From Micromonospora sediminimaris (lineage in GTDB: Bacteria > Actinomycetota > Actinomycetes > Mycobacteriales > Micromonosporaceae): a stretch of 64,000 bases of DNA. Location: contig FOLJ01000015.1 of assembly GCA_900112325.1 (NCBI GenBank), positions 62,001 to 126,000 of the forward strand, given 5' to 3'. The position numbers and the translations under genes are program-made. Each line of letters opens with the position of its first letter. Position 1 is the first letter of the stretch. Below are positions 1 to 8,007 of the stretch, piece by piece. The notes under the pieces are model-generated. The model was given only the letters and a program-made list of their open reading frames with translations, did no database searches and was not told where the DNA came from.

Positions 1-140
1 ACGACGGCTGGGACCTGAGCCTCACCGGCTGGCTGCCCGAGGCCGGCTCCCGCTGGATCTGGACCACCGGCGGCGGAATGCTGGCCGCGGTCGCGGGCGT
101 GGTCGGATTCGCCCTCACTCGGCGTCCCGCCACCAGATGA
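1..140 (+). CDS. C-terminal end of a membrane protein (partial)
   Basis: The window opens inside a reading frame (codons from base 3) that gives 45 residues before TGA at 138-140. The last part, roughly residues 24-39, is a hydrophobic Gly/Ala/Val stretch followed by a basic tail (TRRPATR), as in a C-terminal membrane anchor. A 14-bp hairpin follows immediately, so this looks like the true end of a transcription unit. The start and function lie outside the window. Confidence 0.5.
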   Translation, partial: DGWDLSLTGWLPEAGSRWIWTTGGGMLAAVAGVVGFALTRRPATR

Positions 141-143
141 GCC

Positions 144-187
144 CCGCCGGCAGGTCGTGCTGAGGTGCCCACCCGACCTGCCGGCGG
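144..187 (+). terminator. Hairpin terminator after the first partial gene
   Basis: A perfect 14-bp inverted repeat (144-157 with 174-187, 16-base loop) begins 4 bases after the stop of the partial gene. There is no clear T-run, which is normal for actinomycete terminators. Confidence 0.5.
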
Positions 188-231
188 TCCCCGCGCATGC
201 GGCCGTTGGCGGCAGCCGATCAGCGCCACCG

Positions 232-262
232 GGTGCCCGGGCGGCGGGAGCGCCCGGGCACC
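232..262 (-). terminator. Hairpin terminator of the DUF305 operon
   Basis: A 12-bp perfect inverted repeat (232-243 with 251-262, 7-base loop) sits just beyond the stop codon of the leftward DUF305 gene and probably ends the DUF6153-DUF305 transcript. Confidence 0.55.
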
Positions 263-270
263 GGTCGGTG

Positions 271-900
271 TCAGAGCCGGGCGAGGATCTTCCTCATGGT
301 GTCGATCTCGGCCTGCTGCGTGGTGACGATCCGCTGCGCCAACGCTCTGGCGTCCGGGTTGACACCCTGGGCTGTCTCCTCCTCGGCCATCGTGACGGCC
401 CCCTCGTGATGATCGATCATCATGGTGAGGAACTGTCGATCGAACTCGGTGCCGGAGGCTGCCGCGAGGCGGGTCATGTCGGCCTCGGACATCATGCCCG
501 GCATCTCGTGGTCCATCTCGGGCATGCCGTGGCCGTCGCCGTTGGCCATCGGCATCGGCGCCCCCCAGGACGTGAGCCAGGCCCGCAGTTGGGCTATCTC
601 GGGCGCCTGAGCGTCCTTGATCTGCGTGGCGAGCTGCTTCACCTCCGGGTCGGACGCGCGGGTGGTGGCCAGGTCGGACATTTCGACCGCCTGCTCGTGG
701 TGCGGAATCATCATCTGCGCGAACATCACGTCGGCCGCGTTGCTGGTGGCGGATTCGCCGCTGATCGCGCTGGCGGACGGGTTACCCGGCATGTCGTGGC
801 CAGCGCCGGCCGGATGGTCGGAGCCGCAGCCGGCAAGAACGATCGCCACGCTGAGGCTCACGCCGGCCCAGACGGCACGGCGTGTACGGGTGCGATTCAT
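271..900 (-). CDS. DUF305 lipoprotein
   Basis: The protein has 209 residues and a lipoprotein signal: basic N-terminus, hydrophobic core, and lipobox VLAGC with Cys25 as the expected lipidated residue. The mature part carries the two DUF305 signatures, MMIPHHEQ (His67-His68) and MMIDHHEG (His164-His165), separated by a Met/His/Asp-rich segment around residues 116-140. DUF305 proteins are ferritin-like helical bundles found on the outside of the membrane and often linked to copper or other metal handling. The metal is an inference here. It lies downstream of the His-rich DUF6153 gene on the same strand, with which it probably forms an operon. Confidence 0.85.
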   Translation of the reverse strand: MNRTRTRRAVWAGVSLSVAIVLAGCGSDHPAGAGHDMPGNPSASAISGESATSNAADVMFAQMMIPHHEQAVEMSDLATTRASDPEVKQLATQIKDAQAPEIAQLRAWLTSWGAPMPMANGDGHGMPEMDHEMPGMMSEADMTRLAAASGTEFDRQFLTMMIDHHEGAVTMAEEETAQGVNPDARALAQRIVTTQQAEIDTMRKILARL

Positions 901-978
901 GGTTGACAGGGCCTTTCGGAGTCGGTGGACAGAAGCGGGTCGGCGCGGCCACCCACCAGGGGTGACCGCTGGTCGCTC

Positions 979-1404
979 CTATATCCGCAGTACCGACACA
1001 GCGGCCGTGGTCAGGCCGATCAGGCGAAAGGCGGGCGGGGCACGGCCGCCCAGGGCTCGGGTGAGCCGACGATCCCGTGGCAGCACGCTCCGCGTTCGCC
1101 GGAGGAGGCGGACAGCGAGCGCGACGGCGAGCGCGAAGCCGGCGACGAGCGCCACGCAGACCGCCCAGCCTGAGGGGTGACCGTGCCCCGGCTCCTCGAT
1201 GGGGTGAGCGGCCGGTGCCACGCACTGCTCGGTGTGGCAGCCATCGACGTGACTTGGCAAGGTCGGTGCGGCATGGCTGCCGTGGCCGGGCGCGCCGAGG
1301 GCGGGATCGTGGCCCAGGCTGTGCATCACGGCCAGCCCGAACAGGGTGCACGCCAGCAGCACGAACCGGAGCCATCGCCCGTTGGTTGCCGCCTCGCCGC
1401 GCAC
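979..1404 (-). CDS. DUF6153-type membrane protein with His/Cys-rich loop
   Basis: The protein has 141 residues and a GTG start at 1404. A transmembrane segment near residues 12-28 is followed by a His-rich loop (HSLGHD, HGSH, SHVDGCHTEQC, EPGHGHP), a second transmembrane segment near 80-100, and a basic Arg-rich end. The layout matches the small DUF6153 family often found beside DUF305 genes in actinomycetes. The many His and two Cys residues facing one side suggest metal binding, but no reaction can be assigned. The DUF305 gene follows after 78 bases in the same direction, so the two are probably co-expressed. Confidence 0.6.
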   Translation of the reverse strand: MRGEAATNGRWLRFVLLACTLFGLAVMHSLGHDPALGAPGHGSHAAPTLPSHVDGCHTEQCVAPAAHPIEEPGHGHPSGWAVCVALVAGFALAVALAVRLLRRTRSVLPRDRRLTRALGGRAPPAFRLIGLTTAAVSVLRI

Positions 1405-1452
1405 TCGATCACGATATCGCGCGGCAAACCACCAGCACCGCTTTCCCGGCGG

Positions 1453-3876
1453 CTACCCGGCCGGTCTGATCTGGCGGGTGATCGACACGTCCGTGATCTC
1501 GGCGTCCCTGGCCAGCAGCATCGCCTTGCTGAGGATGACCGCGAGCAGGCCGTCCCCCTCGAACGGCAGGAACTGCTGCTCCCCGGTCCGGCCCGCGCCC
1601 CGGTCCGGCACGATGCAGAGGTACTCGTCGTTCGGGCTCATCAGGATGTTGCCCGACCCCAGGTGGATCCGGTACGTGCGCAGGTCACCGTCGACCACCA
1701 GGAAGCGGCCGTCGATGCGGGCCCGCCGGCCCACCGCCAGTCGGGGCAGCAGCCGGGCCAGCAACTCGCGCCGGGTCTCGGCGGTGGCGGACAACTCCCC
1801 GAAGCTGTACGACGACCAGTAGTCCCGGAAACGGCCCTGCGGGCCGCCGTCCGACCAGGTCGGGTCGTTGCCGACACTGGCCACCCCGACGAAGAGATCG
1901 ACGTCTCGCATGATCTCGCTGAACACCAGTGGCGGAATCCGGTCGAGCGGCAGCGGGTCCCCGGGTCGCGCGTCCGTCCACCGCTGCGCCGAGTAGCCGC
2001 CGCCGGAGGCATGCGACCAGTTCTGCGCGGCGGCGATCGGATAGAAGCGCACCTGGTCGGTGACGAGCCGCAGGTACGACCCGCTGTCGGTGGTGTCGGC
2101 CGTCCAGTCGTCGCCGATCCCCTCCACCCAGTACTCGGCCCGCAGCCCCCACCCGGGCAACTCCCGCGAGGTCGGCGGGTAGGAGTCGTCGACCATCAAC
2201 CGCAGCCGGTCCGTCCAGCCCCGGACCGCGGCCAGGGCGTGGAACTGGTGCTGACGCAGGATGTGCCCGGCGAACCGGTTCGAGTACGTGCCGGCGGTCT
2301 CCTCGGCCGGCGTCAGCAGGTAGACCTCCCGATGTGCCTGCTTGAACGGCTGGACGATCCGGTGCCGTTCCAACCACTCCCGCCAACCGACCACCTCCGG
2401 CACCGGCCGACCGATCGGGTGCCAGATCCGCACCTCGGCGTCGTCGCCAGCGGACACCGGAGTGTCGTCCACGGTGCGCAGCGCACTGTCAGCCCAACCG
2501 CAGGGCACTCCGTCGACCTGCCAGAGCAACCGACGGGCCAGTGCGCCGACCAACGGATGATCGAGGTAGCGCTGCCGCCATACGGCCAGCGTCCAGCTGC
2601 GCTGGGCCAGGAAGAGCCGGTCCAGCCGGGCCACCTGGGCGGTCAGCATGCCGGTGATCTCCTTGGCCAGGCCCTTCAGGTCGGCCAACTCCGCCGCGTG
2701 GTCCCGGCGTACCGCCGCCGGTGGGCTCTTCACCTGCCGGCCGGCCTCCGTGTGCCAGACCAGAGCGACGCTTGTGGACGCGATCGACAGTTCGGCCCGG
2801 CAACCGCCCAGGAGCACCTCGTGCCGCCCCACCCCGGTCAGGCCGTAGTCCGGAACGGCCAGTTCCTCGATCTCGTCCCGGCTGATGCCGAGGGCTGCGG
2901 CACGAGCGTCGAGCGCCTTGTCGATCTCCTTGCGGGTGCCCTTGTAGGTGACCCGGGCCGAGAGCCGGGCGAGCTGCGCCAGCGCTGGCTCGCCGTCGAG
3001 CCGGCCGAGCACCCCGACCGCCGCGTTTGCCACCTTCGGGCAGGCCGGCCCGACGCCGGGCAGGCGACGCAGCATCGCCTCGACCAGACCGCCGACGCGG
3101 CGTACCTGTTCCGGTGTCGGTCCGGTCCGCTCGACCAGCCAGAGCAGGCCGCGCAGCAGGTCGGCGTTGACCGAGGTCGGCTGTTGGTGCGGGGCGCGGG
3201 CGGCGGTGGCCAGCCACCGGTCGAAGAGCTGCCCGGCCGCCCTCAGGTCGACCTCGGCGAGCAGTCGGGTCGCCTCGGCCGACCAGCCGGCCGACGGACG
3301 GGGCGTGGTGGCGGTGCTGGCGTGGGCGACCAGCTGCCGCCACGAGGTGTCGAGGGTGGGTAGCTCGCTGAGAATCTGCCGGGCCCAGGGATCGTCCGGG
3401 TCGAGACGTGGCCCGGCCACCTCGGCGATGAACTGCCGCAGCCGCTGGCTCTCGTCGGAGCGGTCGACGAGCACCTCCATCAGGTCGGCGGAGATCGGGC
3501 CGGTGGCGGCCAGGCCCCGGGCCACCGTCTCCAGCGCGGTCGGTGACAACGCGTACGGCTCCTCGACGGCGAACGCGGCGAGCTCCTGAAGTTGCCCCGG
3601 CGCCAGCTCGGTGGGCAGCCGGCGGGCCAGCTGCCCGATCAGGTCGCGCGGCGGCCAGAAGTGCTTACCGTCCTGCCGCAGGCGGGCGGCCATGGCCAGC
3701 ACGAGAGGCGCCACGTCCGCCCGGGACAGCGTGCGCAGCGCGGCGCGTACCTCGGGGTTGTCGCGGCAGAGTCGGGCATGCGCGTGCAGGTGCCCCGCCA
3801 GTTTGTCCAGGTCGTTCGCGGCAACCAGCTCGCGGGCCCGGTCGGCGTACCAGACGGGTTCGGTGGTGGTGGTCAT
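1453..3876 (-). CDS. DUF4132 (MolR/YehI-like) domain protein
   Basis: A large cytoplasmic protein of 807 residues. The N-terminal half is an Ala/Leu/Arg-rich array that looks like helical repeats. The C-terminal part, from about residue 400, has the conserved pattern of DUF4132: a VPCGWADSA segment, then HREVYLLTPAEE, then an AGHILRQHQFHALAAVRGW stretch. E. coli homologues are called MolR/YehI and their biochemical role is not established. The start ATG at 3876 overlaps the stop of the upstream small ubiquitin-like gene by 4 bases (ATGA), so the two are translationally coupled. That coupling is the best clue to function: a partner or target of the small protein. No signal peptide or membrane segment is seen. 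Confidence 0.8.
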   Translation of the reverse strand: MTTTTEPVWYADRARELVAANDLDKLAGHLHAHARLCRDNPEVRAALRTLSRADVAPLVLAMAARLRQDGKHFWPPRDLIGQLARRLPTELAPGQLQELAAFAVEEPYALSPTALETVARGLAATGPISADLMEVLVDRSDESQRLRQFIAEVAGPRLDPDDPWARQILSELPTLDTSWRQLVAHASTATTPRPSAGWSAEATRLLAEVDLRAAGQLFDRWLATAARAPHQQPTSVNADLLRGLLWLVERTGPTPEQVRRVGGLVEAMLRRLPGVGPACPKVANAAVGVLGRLDGEPALAQLARLSARVTYKGTRKEIDKALDARAAALGISRDEIEELAVPDYGLTGVGRHEVLLGGCRAELSIASTSVALVWHTEAGRQVKSPPAAVRRDHAAELADLKGLAKEITGMLTAQVARLDRLFLAQRSWTLAVWRQRYLDHPLVGALARRLLWQVDGVPCGWADSALRTVDDTPVSAGDDAEVRIWHPIGRPVPEVVGWREWLERHRIVQPFKQAHREVYLLTPAEETAGTYSNRFAGHILRQHQFHALAAVRGWTDRLRLMVDDSYPPTSRELPGWGLRAEYWVEGIGDDWTADTTDSGSYLRLVTDQVRFYPIAAAQNWSHASGGGYSAQRWTDARPGDPLPLDRIPPLVFSEIMRDVDLFVGVASVGNDPTWSDGGPQGRFRDYWSSYSFGELSATAETRRELLARLLPRLAVGRRARIDGRFLVVDGDLRTYRIHLGSGNILMSPNDEYLCIVPDRGAGRTGEQQFLPFEGDGLLAVILSKAMLLARDAEITDVSITRQIRPAG

Positions 3877-4271
3877 CAGCCGCCCACCAGCGGGACGAGC
3901 TTGAGGAAGGTGACCTCGGTGTCGCGACGCAGATCGACCTCGTCGTCCAGTTCCTCGACCTGCCGGTCGCCGACCAGCACCACGAAACCGTTGCCGCGGA
4001 ACGCCTGCTCGGCGAGGGCGATCTGCCGCTGCGGGTCGACGCGGCGTCGAGGCTGCTCGCCCCGGTCGCCGTTGAGGGCCCGTTCGGTCGAGGTTGGCTG
4101 CACCAGCAGCCGGCGCGGCTCCGGACTGGCCGCGTTGTGCTCGGCCACCTCCTGGTGGATCCGCCGGCGGATCAGCTCACGAAGCGTCAACCGCTCCTCG
4201 AAGATCTGCAAGGCCCACGCGGGAGTCCGAGCACCCGCGGTGCTCTCGTCCACAAAGGTCACCGTCGCCAT
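3876..4271 (-). CDS. Small ubiquitin-like (beta-grasp) protein ending in Gly-Gly
   Basis: The protein has 131 residues, starting at the ATG at 4271 (MATVTFVDES). It reads as a split beta-grasp fold: a first strand ATVTFVDES, a helix containing LTLRELIRRRI, which resembles the start of the helix in MoaD/ThiS/Ub-like proteins, a charged insertion at about residues 47-85, then strands FVVLVGDRQV and TEVTFLKLVPLVGG. The chain ends exactly at a C-terminal Gly-Gly, the hallmark of sulfur carriers and ubiquitin-like modifiers. No E1, JAB protease or sulfurtransferase gene is adjacent. The DUF4132 gene is coupled by an ATGA overlap. The fold assignment is my reading of the pattern, not a database match. 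Confidence 0.6.
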   Translation of the reverse strand: MATVTFVDESTAGARTPAWALQIFEERLTLRELIRRRIHQEVAEHNAASPEPRRLLVQPTSTERALNGDRGEQPRRRVDPQRQIALAEQAFRGNGFVVLVGDRQVEELDDEVDLRRDTEVTFLKLVPLVGG

Positions 4272-4329
4272 GTCGCGAGAGTTTAGGTACGCCCTCCGAC
4301 AGGAAGGCTCCGGCACGGGCCGCGACTGG

Positions 4330-5778
4330 CTACTCCAGGGCGAAGGTGGCCGACGCGCGTCCGGCCGCGTCCGGTACCGCCTCCAGGTAGAGCAGGCCGT
4401 CGCGGTGACGGACGTACTGGCCGGGGAAGTTCACCGACTCCAGGGACAGCTTCGTGGCGTCGGCGAGTCCGGCCCTCCGGGTGAAGGTGGCGTCCTGACG
4501 GAAGAGATTTGAGCCGTCGTTGCGTTCCACCCAGATCTGGTGGTTCCGGTGCCGTAGGAAGTAGCCGGGATAGTTGGTCGACTCCAGCGAGATCGCCGTG
4601 GAGTTCGACAGTCCGGCGACGATCCGGAACTGCGAGTCGGCCAGGTTTGTCACGTTCGGCTCCAGCCGGACCCGGAACTCCCAGTGCCGCAGGTAACGAT
4701 CGGGCAGGTCGTGGGCGCGCAGCCGGACCGGGCTCAGTCCGTCCGGCACCGGCACTCCGAAGTTCGGGGTGCCGTCGGCGTTCCAGTAGACCCGCTGGAT
4801 CCGGGTCCGCCGGTTCGGGTCATTGAGCGGATCGTAGCCGTTGCCGAGGTACCGCTCGTAGTTGCGGGAGTGGTAGACGATCACGTCGCTGCCGTCCTCG
4901 GCGACGGTGAACGAGTTGTGCCCCGGACCGTACTGGCCGGTCCGGCTGTCGCTGGCCAGCACCGGTGTGGCCCGTTTGGTCCAGGACGCCGGGTTCAGCA
5001 GGTCGCTGTTCGCGGAGGCGGTGAGCAGCCCGACGGCGTAGCTGGCGTCGGTGGCGCTCGCCGAGTAGGTCATGAAGACCCGGCCGTTGCGGATCAGCAC
5101 CGCCGGTCCCTCGTTCACCCGGTACCCCCGGGTTTCCCAGGCGTACGTCGGGGTGGCGATCAGAGTCGGGGTGCCCGTGTACGTCCAGGGGTTGACGGCT
5201 CGGGCGAGGTAAATGTTCGAGTTGTTGCCGGCGTACTCCGCCCAGGCCAGGTAGCGCTGACCGTGGTGCACGAAGGTGGTGGCATCGAGGGAGAAGCTGC
5301 TGCGCGCCGGCTGGAGTTGGCCACGCTCTGTCCACGGGCCGTCGAGCGGGTTCGCGGCGCTGCTCTCCAACACGTACGGCCGGATGGCCCAGATGTCGTC
5401 GGTGCGGCCGGCGGCGAAGTAGACGTACCACCGGCCGTCGATGAAGTGGATCTCCGGTGCCCAGATGTGCGCGCCCATTTCGCCGCTGGCGTGCCGACGC
5501 CAGATCACCCGCTCGGTCGCGGTGGCGAGCCCCTGAAGGGTGGTGGCGCGGCGCAGCACGATCCGGTCGTACTCAGGCACCGTGGCGGTGAAGTAGTAGT
5601 AGCCGTCGGTGTGCCGGTAGATGTGCGGATCGGCACGCTGCTCGGCCAACGGGTTGGTGAATGTGACGGCGGCGGCCCGCGCCGGAACGGCCGGCCCCGC
5701 CAAGGAGCTGATCGCCGCCATCACCAGGGCGGCGGTCACCGCTAACCAGCTGCGGTACGTGAGCCTCCGACGCGCCAT
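4330..5778 (-). CDS. Secreted GH43-family arabinanase/arabinofuranosidase with AbfB module
   Basis: The start is the ATG at 5778, because a GGAGG lies 9 bases upstream of it; an in-frame ATG at 5784 is too close to that site. The protein has 482 residues and a clear signal peptide (MARRRLTYRSW, hydrophobic core, cleavage near PARAAA). The catalytic part has GH43 landmarks: ADPHIY (general-base Asp), WAPEIHF, a DATTF segment and NEGPAVL (general-acid Glu). The last 130 residues are an AbfB (CBM42-like) beta-trefoil with two copies of SLES-N-PG-Y-RHR, which binds arabinofuranose side chains. Expected role: extracellular breakdown of arabinan or arabinoxylan. A LacI-type operator lies 90 bases upstream. 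The exact substrate cannot be read from sequence. Confidence 0.85.
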   Translation of the reverse strand: MARRRLTYRSWLAVTAALVMAAISSLAGPAVPARAAAVTFTNPLAEQRADPHIYRHTDGYYYFTATVPEYDRIVLRRATTLQGLATATERVIWRRHASGEMGAHIWAPEIHFIDGRWYVYFAAGRTDDIWAIRPYVLESSAANPLDGPWTERGQLQPARSSFSLDATTFVHHGQRYLAWAEYAGNNSNIYLARAVNPWTYTGTPTLIATPTYAWETRGYRVNEGPAVLIRNGRVFMTYSASATDASYAVGLLTASANSDLLNPASWTKRATPVLASDSRTGQYGPGHNSFTVAEDGSDVIVYHSRNYERYLGNGYDPLNDPNRRTRIQRVYWNADGTPNFGVPVPDGLSPVRLRAHDLPDRYLRHWEFRVRLEPNVTNLADSQFRIVAGLSNSTAISLESTNYPGYFLRHRNHQIWVERNDGSNLFRQDATFTRRAGLADATKLSLESVNFPGQYVRHRDGLLYLEAVPDAAGRASATFALE

Positions 5779-5866
5779 CGCCATCGCCCTCCCGCCGACC
5801 GCGGGCCGGTCATCCGGGACGGGCACGGTCCCCGTCCGACCGTGCCCGCCGTGCCCGCTACCCCAT

Positions 5867-5880
5867 TGATAGCGTTAACA
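5867..5880 (-). promoter_or_regulatory. LacI-family operator in front of the GH43 gene
   Basis: The 14-mer TGATAGCGTTAACA matches the palindrome TGTTAGCGCTAACA, a common LacI-type operator in actinomycete glycoside-hydrolase promoters, at 12 of 14 positions. It lies in a locally AT-rich patch about 90 bases before the hydrolase start, where a repressor would block transcription. The match to the family consensus is from memory. Confidence 0.5.
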
Positions 5881-6057
5881 TTTATCAACGTCAAGGCAAT
5901 GACATGTTTCTGCATCCTGGCCGTAACGCATTGACGGCGGCAAACTCCGTCGCCCGTCCGACCGCGTCCAGGGGTTTGGGGATGCGCGGGGCAGGACGGC
6001 CGAGCGGTGCCGCCTACGCCGTGGCGGGGCGCCACCCAGCCCGTGACGGCAGGCCGC

Positions 6058-6801
6058 TCAGGCGGTCGCGCCGCCGTCGATGGCGATCGAAGCGCCGGTG
6101 ATGTGCCGTCCGCCGTCGCCGACCAGGTGACTGACCGTGGCCGCCACGTCGGCCGGCGCCGCGTACCGACCGAGAGCGATGTGCGACCGCTGGGCGTACG
6201 CGCCGGCACTGTCCGCCGGGTTCATGTCGGTGTCGGTCGAGCCGGGCAGGATCAGGTTGACCGTGATCCCGCGCGGTCCGAGTTCCCGGGCCAGCGCCCG
6301 GGTCAGCCCGTTGACCGCACTCTTGGTCATCGCGTACGCGCTGACCCCGGGCGCCGGGACGCGGCTGGCGAAGCTGCTGCCGATGTTGACGATCCGGCCC
6401 CCGTCGCCCAGGTGGCGTACCGCCGCCTGGGTGGCCAGGTAGACCCCGCGCACGTTGACCGCGACAGCCCGATCGAGGTCGTCGAAGCTGACCGACTCGA
6501 TCGGCCCGCCCGCGAACACCCCGGCGTTGTTCACCAGGATGTCCAGCCGCCCCAACTCGGCGACGGTCTGCTCCACGGCACCGACGACCGCTGCCGGATC
6601 CGCGCTGTCCGCACGGACCGGCAGGCCCGTACGCCCGTACGCCTCGATGTCGGCCAGCACGGATTGCGCGCTGTCCCCCGCGGTGCGGTAGGTGAATGCG
6701 ACATCGATGCCGTCAGCGGCGAGCCGCCGCGCGACGGCGGCACCGATACCCCGGCTGCCACCCGTGACCAGCGCGACCCTGTTGCCACATTGGACCGTCA
6801 T
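6058..6801 (-). CDS. SDR family oxidoreductase (3-oxoacyl-reductase-like)
   Basis: The protein has 247 residues, the usual length for a classical short-chain dehydrogenase. The cofactor loop TGGSRGIG is at residues 14-21, the NNAG motif lies in the middle, the active-site Ser is in GSSFASR, and the catalytic pair is Tyr/Lys in YAMTK. The C-terminus ends in the typical ITGASIAIDGG. An Arg in the first loop suggests NADP(H) preference. Substrate is unknown and could be a ketoacyl group or a small carbonyl. It is transcribed alone, away from the methyltransferase gene, and no pathway neighbours define its role. Confidence 0.85.
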   Translation of the reverse strand: MTVQCGNRVALVTGGSRGIGAAVARRLAADGIDVAFTYRTAGDSAQSVLADIEAYGRTGLPVRADSADPAAVVGAVEQTVAELGRLDILVNNAGVFAGGPIESVSFDDLDRAVAVNVRGVYLATQAAVRHLGDGGRIVNIGSSFASRVPAPGVSAYAMTKSAVNGLTRALARELGPRGITVNLILPGSTDTDMNPADSAGAYAQRSHIALGRYAAPADVAATVSHLVGDGGRHITGASIAIDGGATA

Positions 6802-6851
6802 GCCGGCAATCCTGACAGTTCACTCAGGACAGCGGCGAGGTGGGGCCGTGC

Positions 6852-7559
6852 TCAGAACGGGTGAAACCGCTCGAAGGGCGGCTCCACCAGCGCCTCGGGC
6901 AGCCGGATGGCCCGGCAACGGGGCACCAGTTCCGCCGTCGGGTCGTCGCCGATGTGGCGCAGCGTTCCGTCGGCGAAAGCGTCGGGAATCGCGGTCCAGC
7001 CCAGGTTCTTCTCGTAGTACCGCACGGCGGTGCGCACCGACGGCGTCCAGTCGTCATCCAGCACGATCAGACCGCCCGGCCGGACGATCTTGCGCAGGAA
7101 GTAGAGATCCACGAAGACCTCGTGAAAACGGTGGCTGCCGTCCACGAACGCCGCATCGACGACCAGACCGTCGGTGACGAGTTCCGGAAGCGCGATCGAG
7201 GACCATTCGCGCATCAATTGCACGGTGGAGTCCAGACCGGCGGCACACAGCAGATCCCAGCCGACATTCGCGTACGCCGGCTCCTGAAAGGGATCGACAA
7301 CGACGTGCCGGGGATGCGGCGGGTCAATCGTGACCAGCGCCTCCCCGATCGCGAGAGCGGAGCTGGCGTACGCGAGCCCGACCTCGACGAGAGCCTCGAC
7401 CCGATCAGAGATCAACAGGTCACGGAGCAGGTCACAGTCCCGTTCCGGCAGGGTGACCGTCTCGAAGTCCCGCTCATGATCTCGCGTCCACGGCGGACCG
7501 TACTGCGCGAGCTGGCGGCGCACCCTGCGAACCCGTGCTGCCCGGTCGTCATCCTGCAT
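6852..7559 (-). CDS. Class I SAM-dependent methyltransferase (Methyltransf_24 type)
   Basis: The protein has 235 residues. The Rossmann-type core is seen as VEVGLAYASSALA (motif I, with a less usual EVGLAYASS in place of ExGxGxG), RHVVVDPFQ (motif II region), VVDAAFVDGSHRFHEVFVDL and RPGGLIVLDDDWTPSV. The DGSH and LDDDW elements are characteristic of the Methyltransf_24/class-24 O-methyltransferase-like group. No substrate-specific partner is adjacent, so the substrate is unknown. It could modify a sugar, a lipid or a small metabolite. Confidence 0.7.
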   Translation of the reverse strand: MQDDDRAARVRRVRRQLAQYGPPWTRDHERDFETVTLPERDCDLLRDLLISDRVEALVEVGLAYASSALAIGEALVTIDPPHPRHVVVDPFQEPAYANVGWDLLCAAGLDSTVQLMREWSSIALPELVTDGLVVDAAFVDGSHRFHEVFVDLYFLRKIVRPGGLIVLDDDWTPSVRTAVRYYEKNLGWTAIPDAFADGTLRHIGDDPTAELVPRCRAIRLPEALVEPPFERFHPF

Positions 7560-7667
7560 CCCGCCAGTCTGAACCAGCTTGGGCTCCCCAGCCGTGATCA
7601 GCTGCCGGACAAAGACGAAGGGCAGGTGCTCGATTTCCGAGGACCCGCCCTTTGTCTACTGCTTCGG

Positions 7668-7744
7668 TGGTGGAGCTGAGGGGATTTGAACCCCTGACCC
7701 CCTCGATGCGAACGAGGTGCGCTACCGGTCTGCGCCACAGCCCC
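7668..7744 (-). tRNA. tRNA-Ala (anticodon CGC)
   Basis: The leftward strand folds into a complete cloverleaf: a 7-bp acceptor stem (one G-U pair), D-arm GCGC/GCGC with a 9-base loop, anticodon stem CCTCG/CGAGG with loop TTCGCAT (anticodon CGC, reading GCG), a 5-base variable loop, and T-arm AGGGG/CCCCT with loop TTCAAAT. The discriminator base is A and CCA is encoded (7668-7670 on the complement). The mature body is 7671-7744, 74 nt. Confidence 0.95.
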
Positions 7745-7944
7745 TCCGCCGGCCAACCGGCGTCGGTCCCACCCGGCTGTCACCGGGCGGGCCGGCGACA
7801 AGGCTAACAGGTCGAGCGCTTCCGCCGCGAACCACCCCGCCCACCCAGCCTCGCAAGATCCGCCACTGCTGTCCACGCTATCGCCGTCGGCGATCCGTCC
7901 ATGCCATCAGCAGTTTCCCCGATAGTGCGGCCTTCGGCCCGGTT

Positions 7945-7973
7945 GAGGCAGCGTCTTCCCCGAACTTGTCGCC
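7945..7973. repeat. Interspersed GAGGCAGC-type repeat, copy A
   Basis: A 29-base element starting GAGGCAGC, with CCCCGAACTTG in its second half. It recurs with few changes at 37566-37594 and 37608-37636, and as one arm of a palindrome near 15986. It lies in the non-coding 263 bp between the tRNA and the glpR/sepX-like gene. The rest of that gap shows no other recognisable feature. Confidence 0.6.
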
Positions 7974-8007
7974 TCGCCCGATCGAGGGGTTCGCGCGTGG
8001 GGCGGGG

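Noticed and set aside
1177..3363. Long rightward frame of 728 codons opposite the DUF4132 gene
   Set aside because: It is the antisense shadow of a GC-rich gene; no domain is recognised and the leftward frame has a clear family match and coupling.
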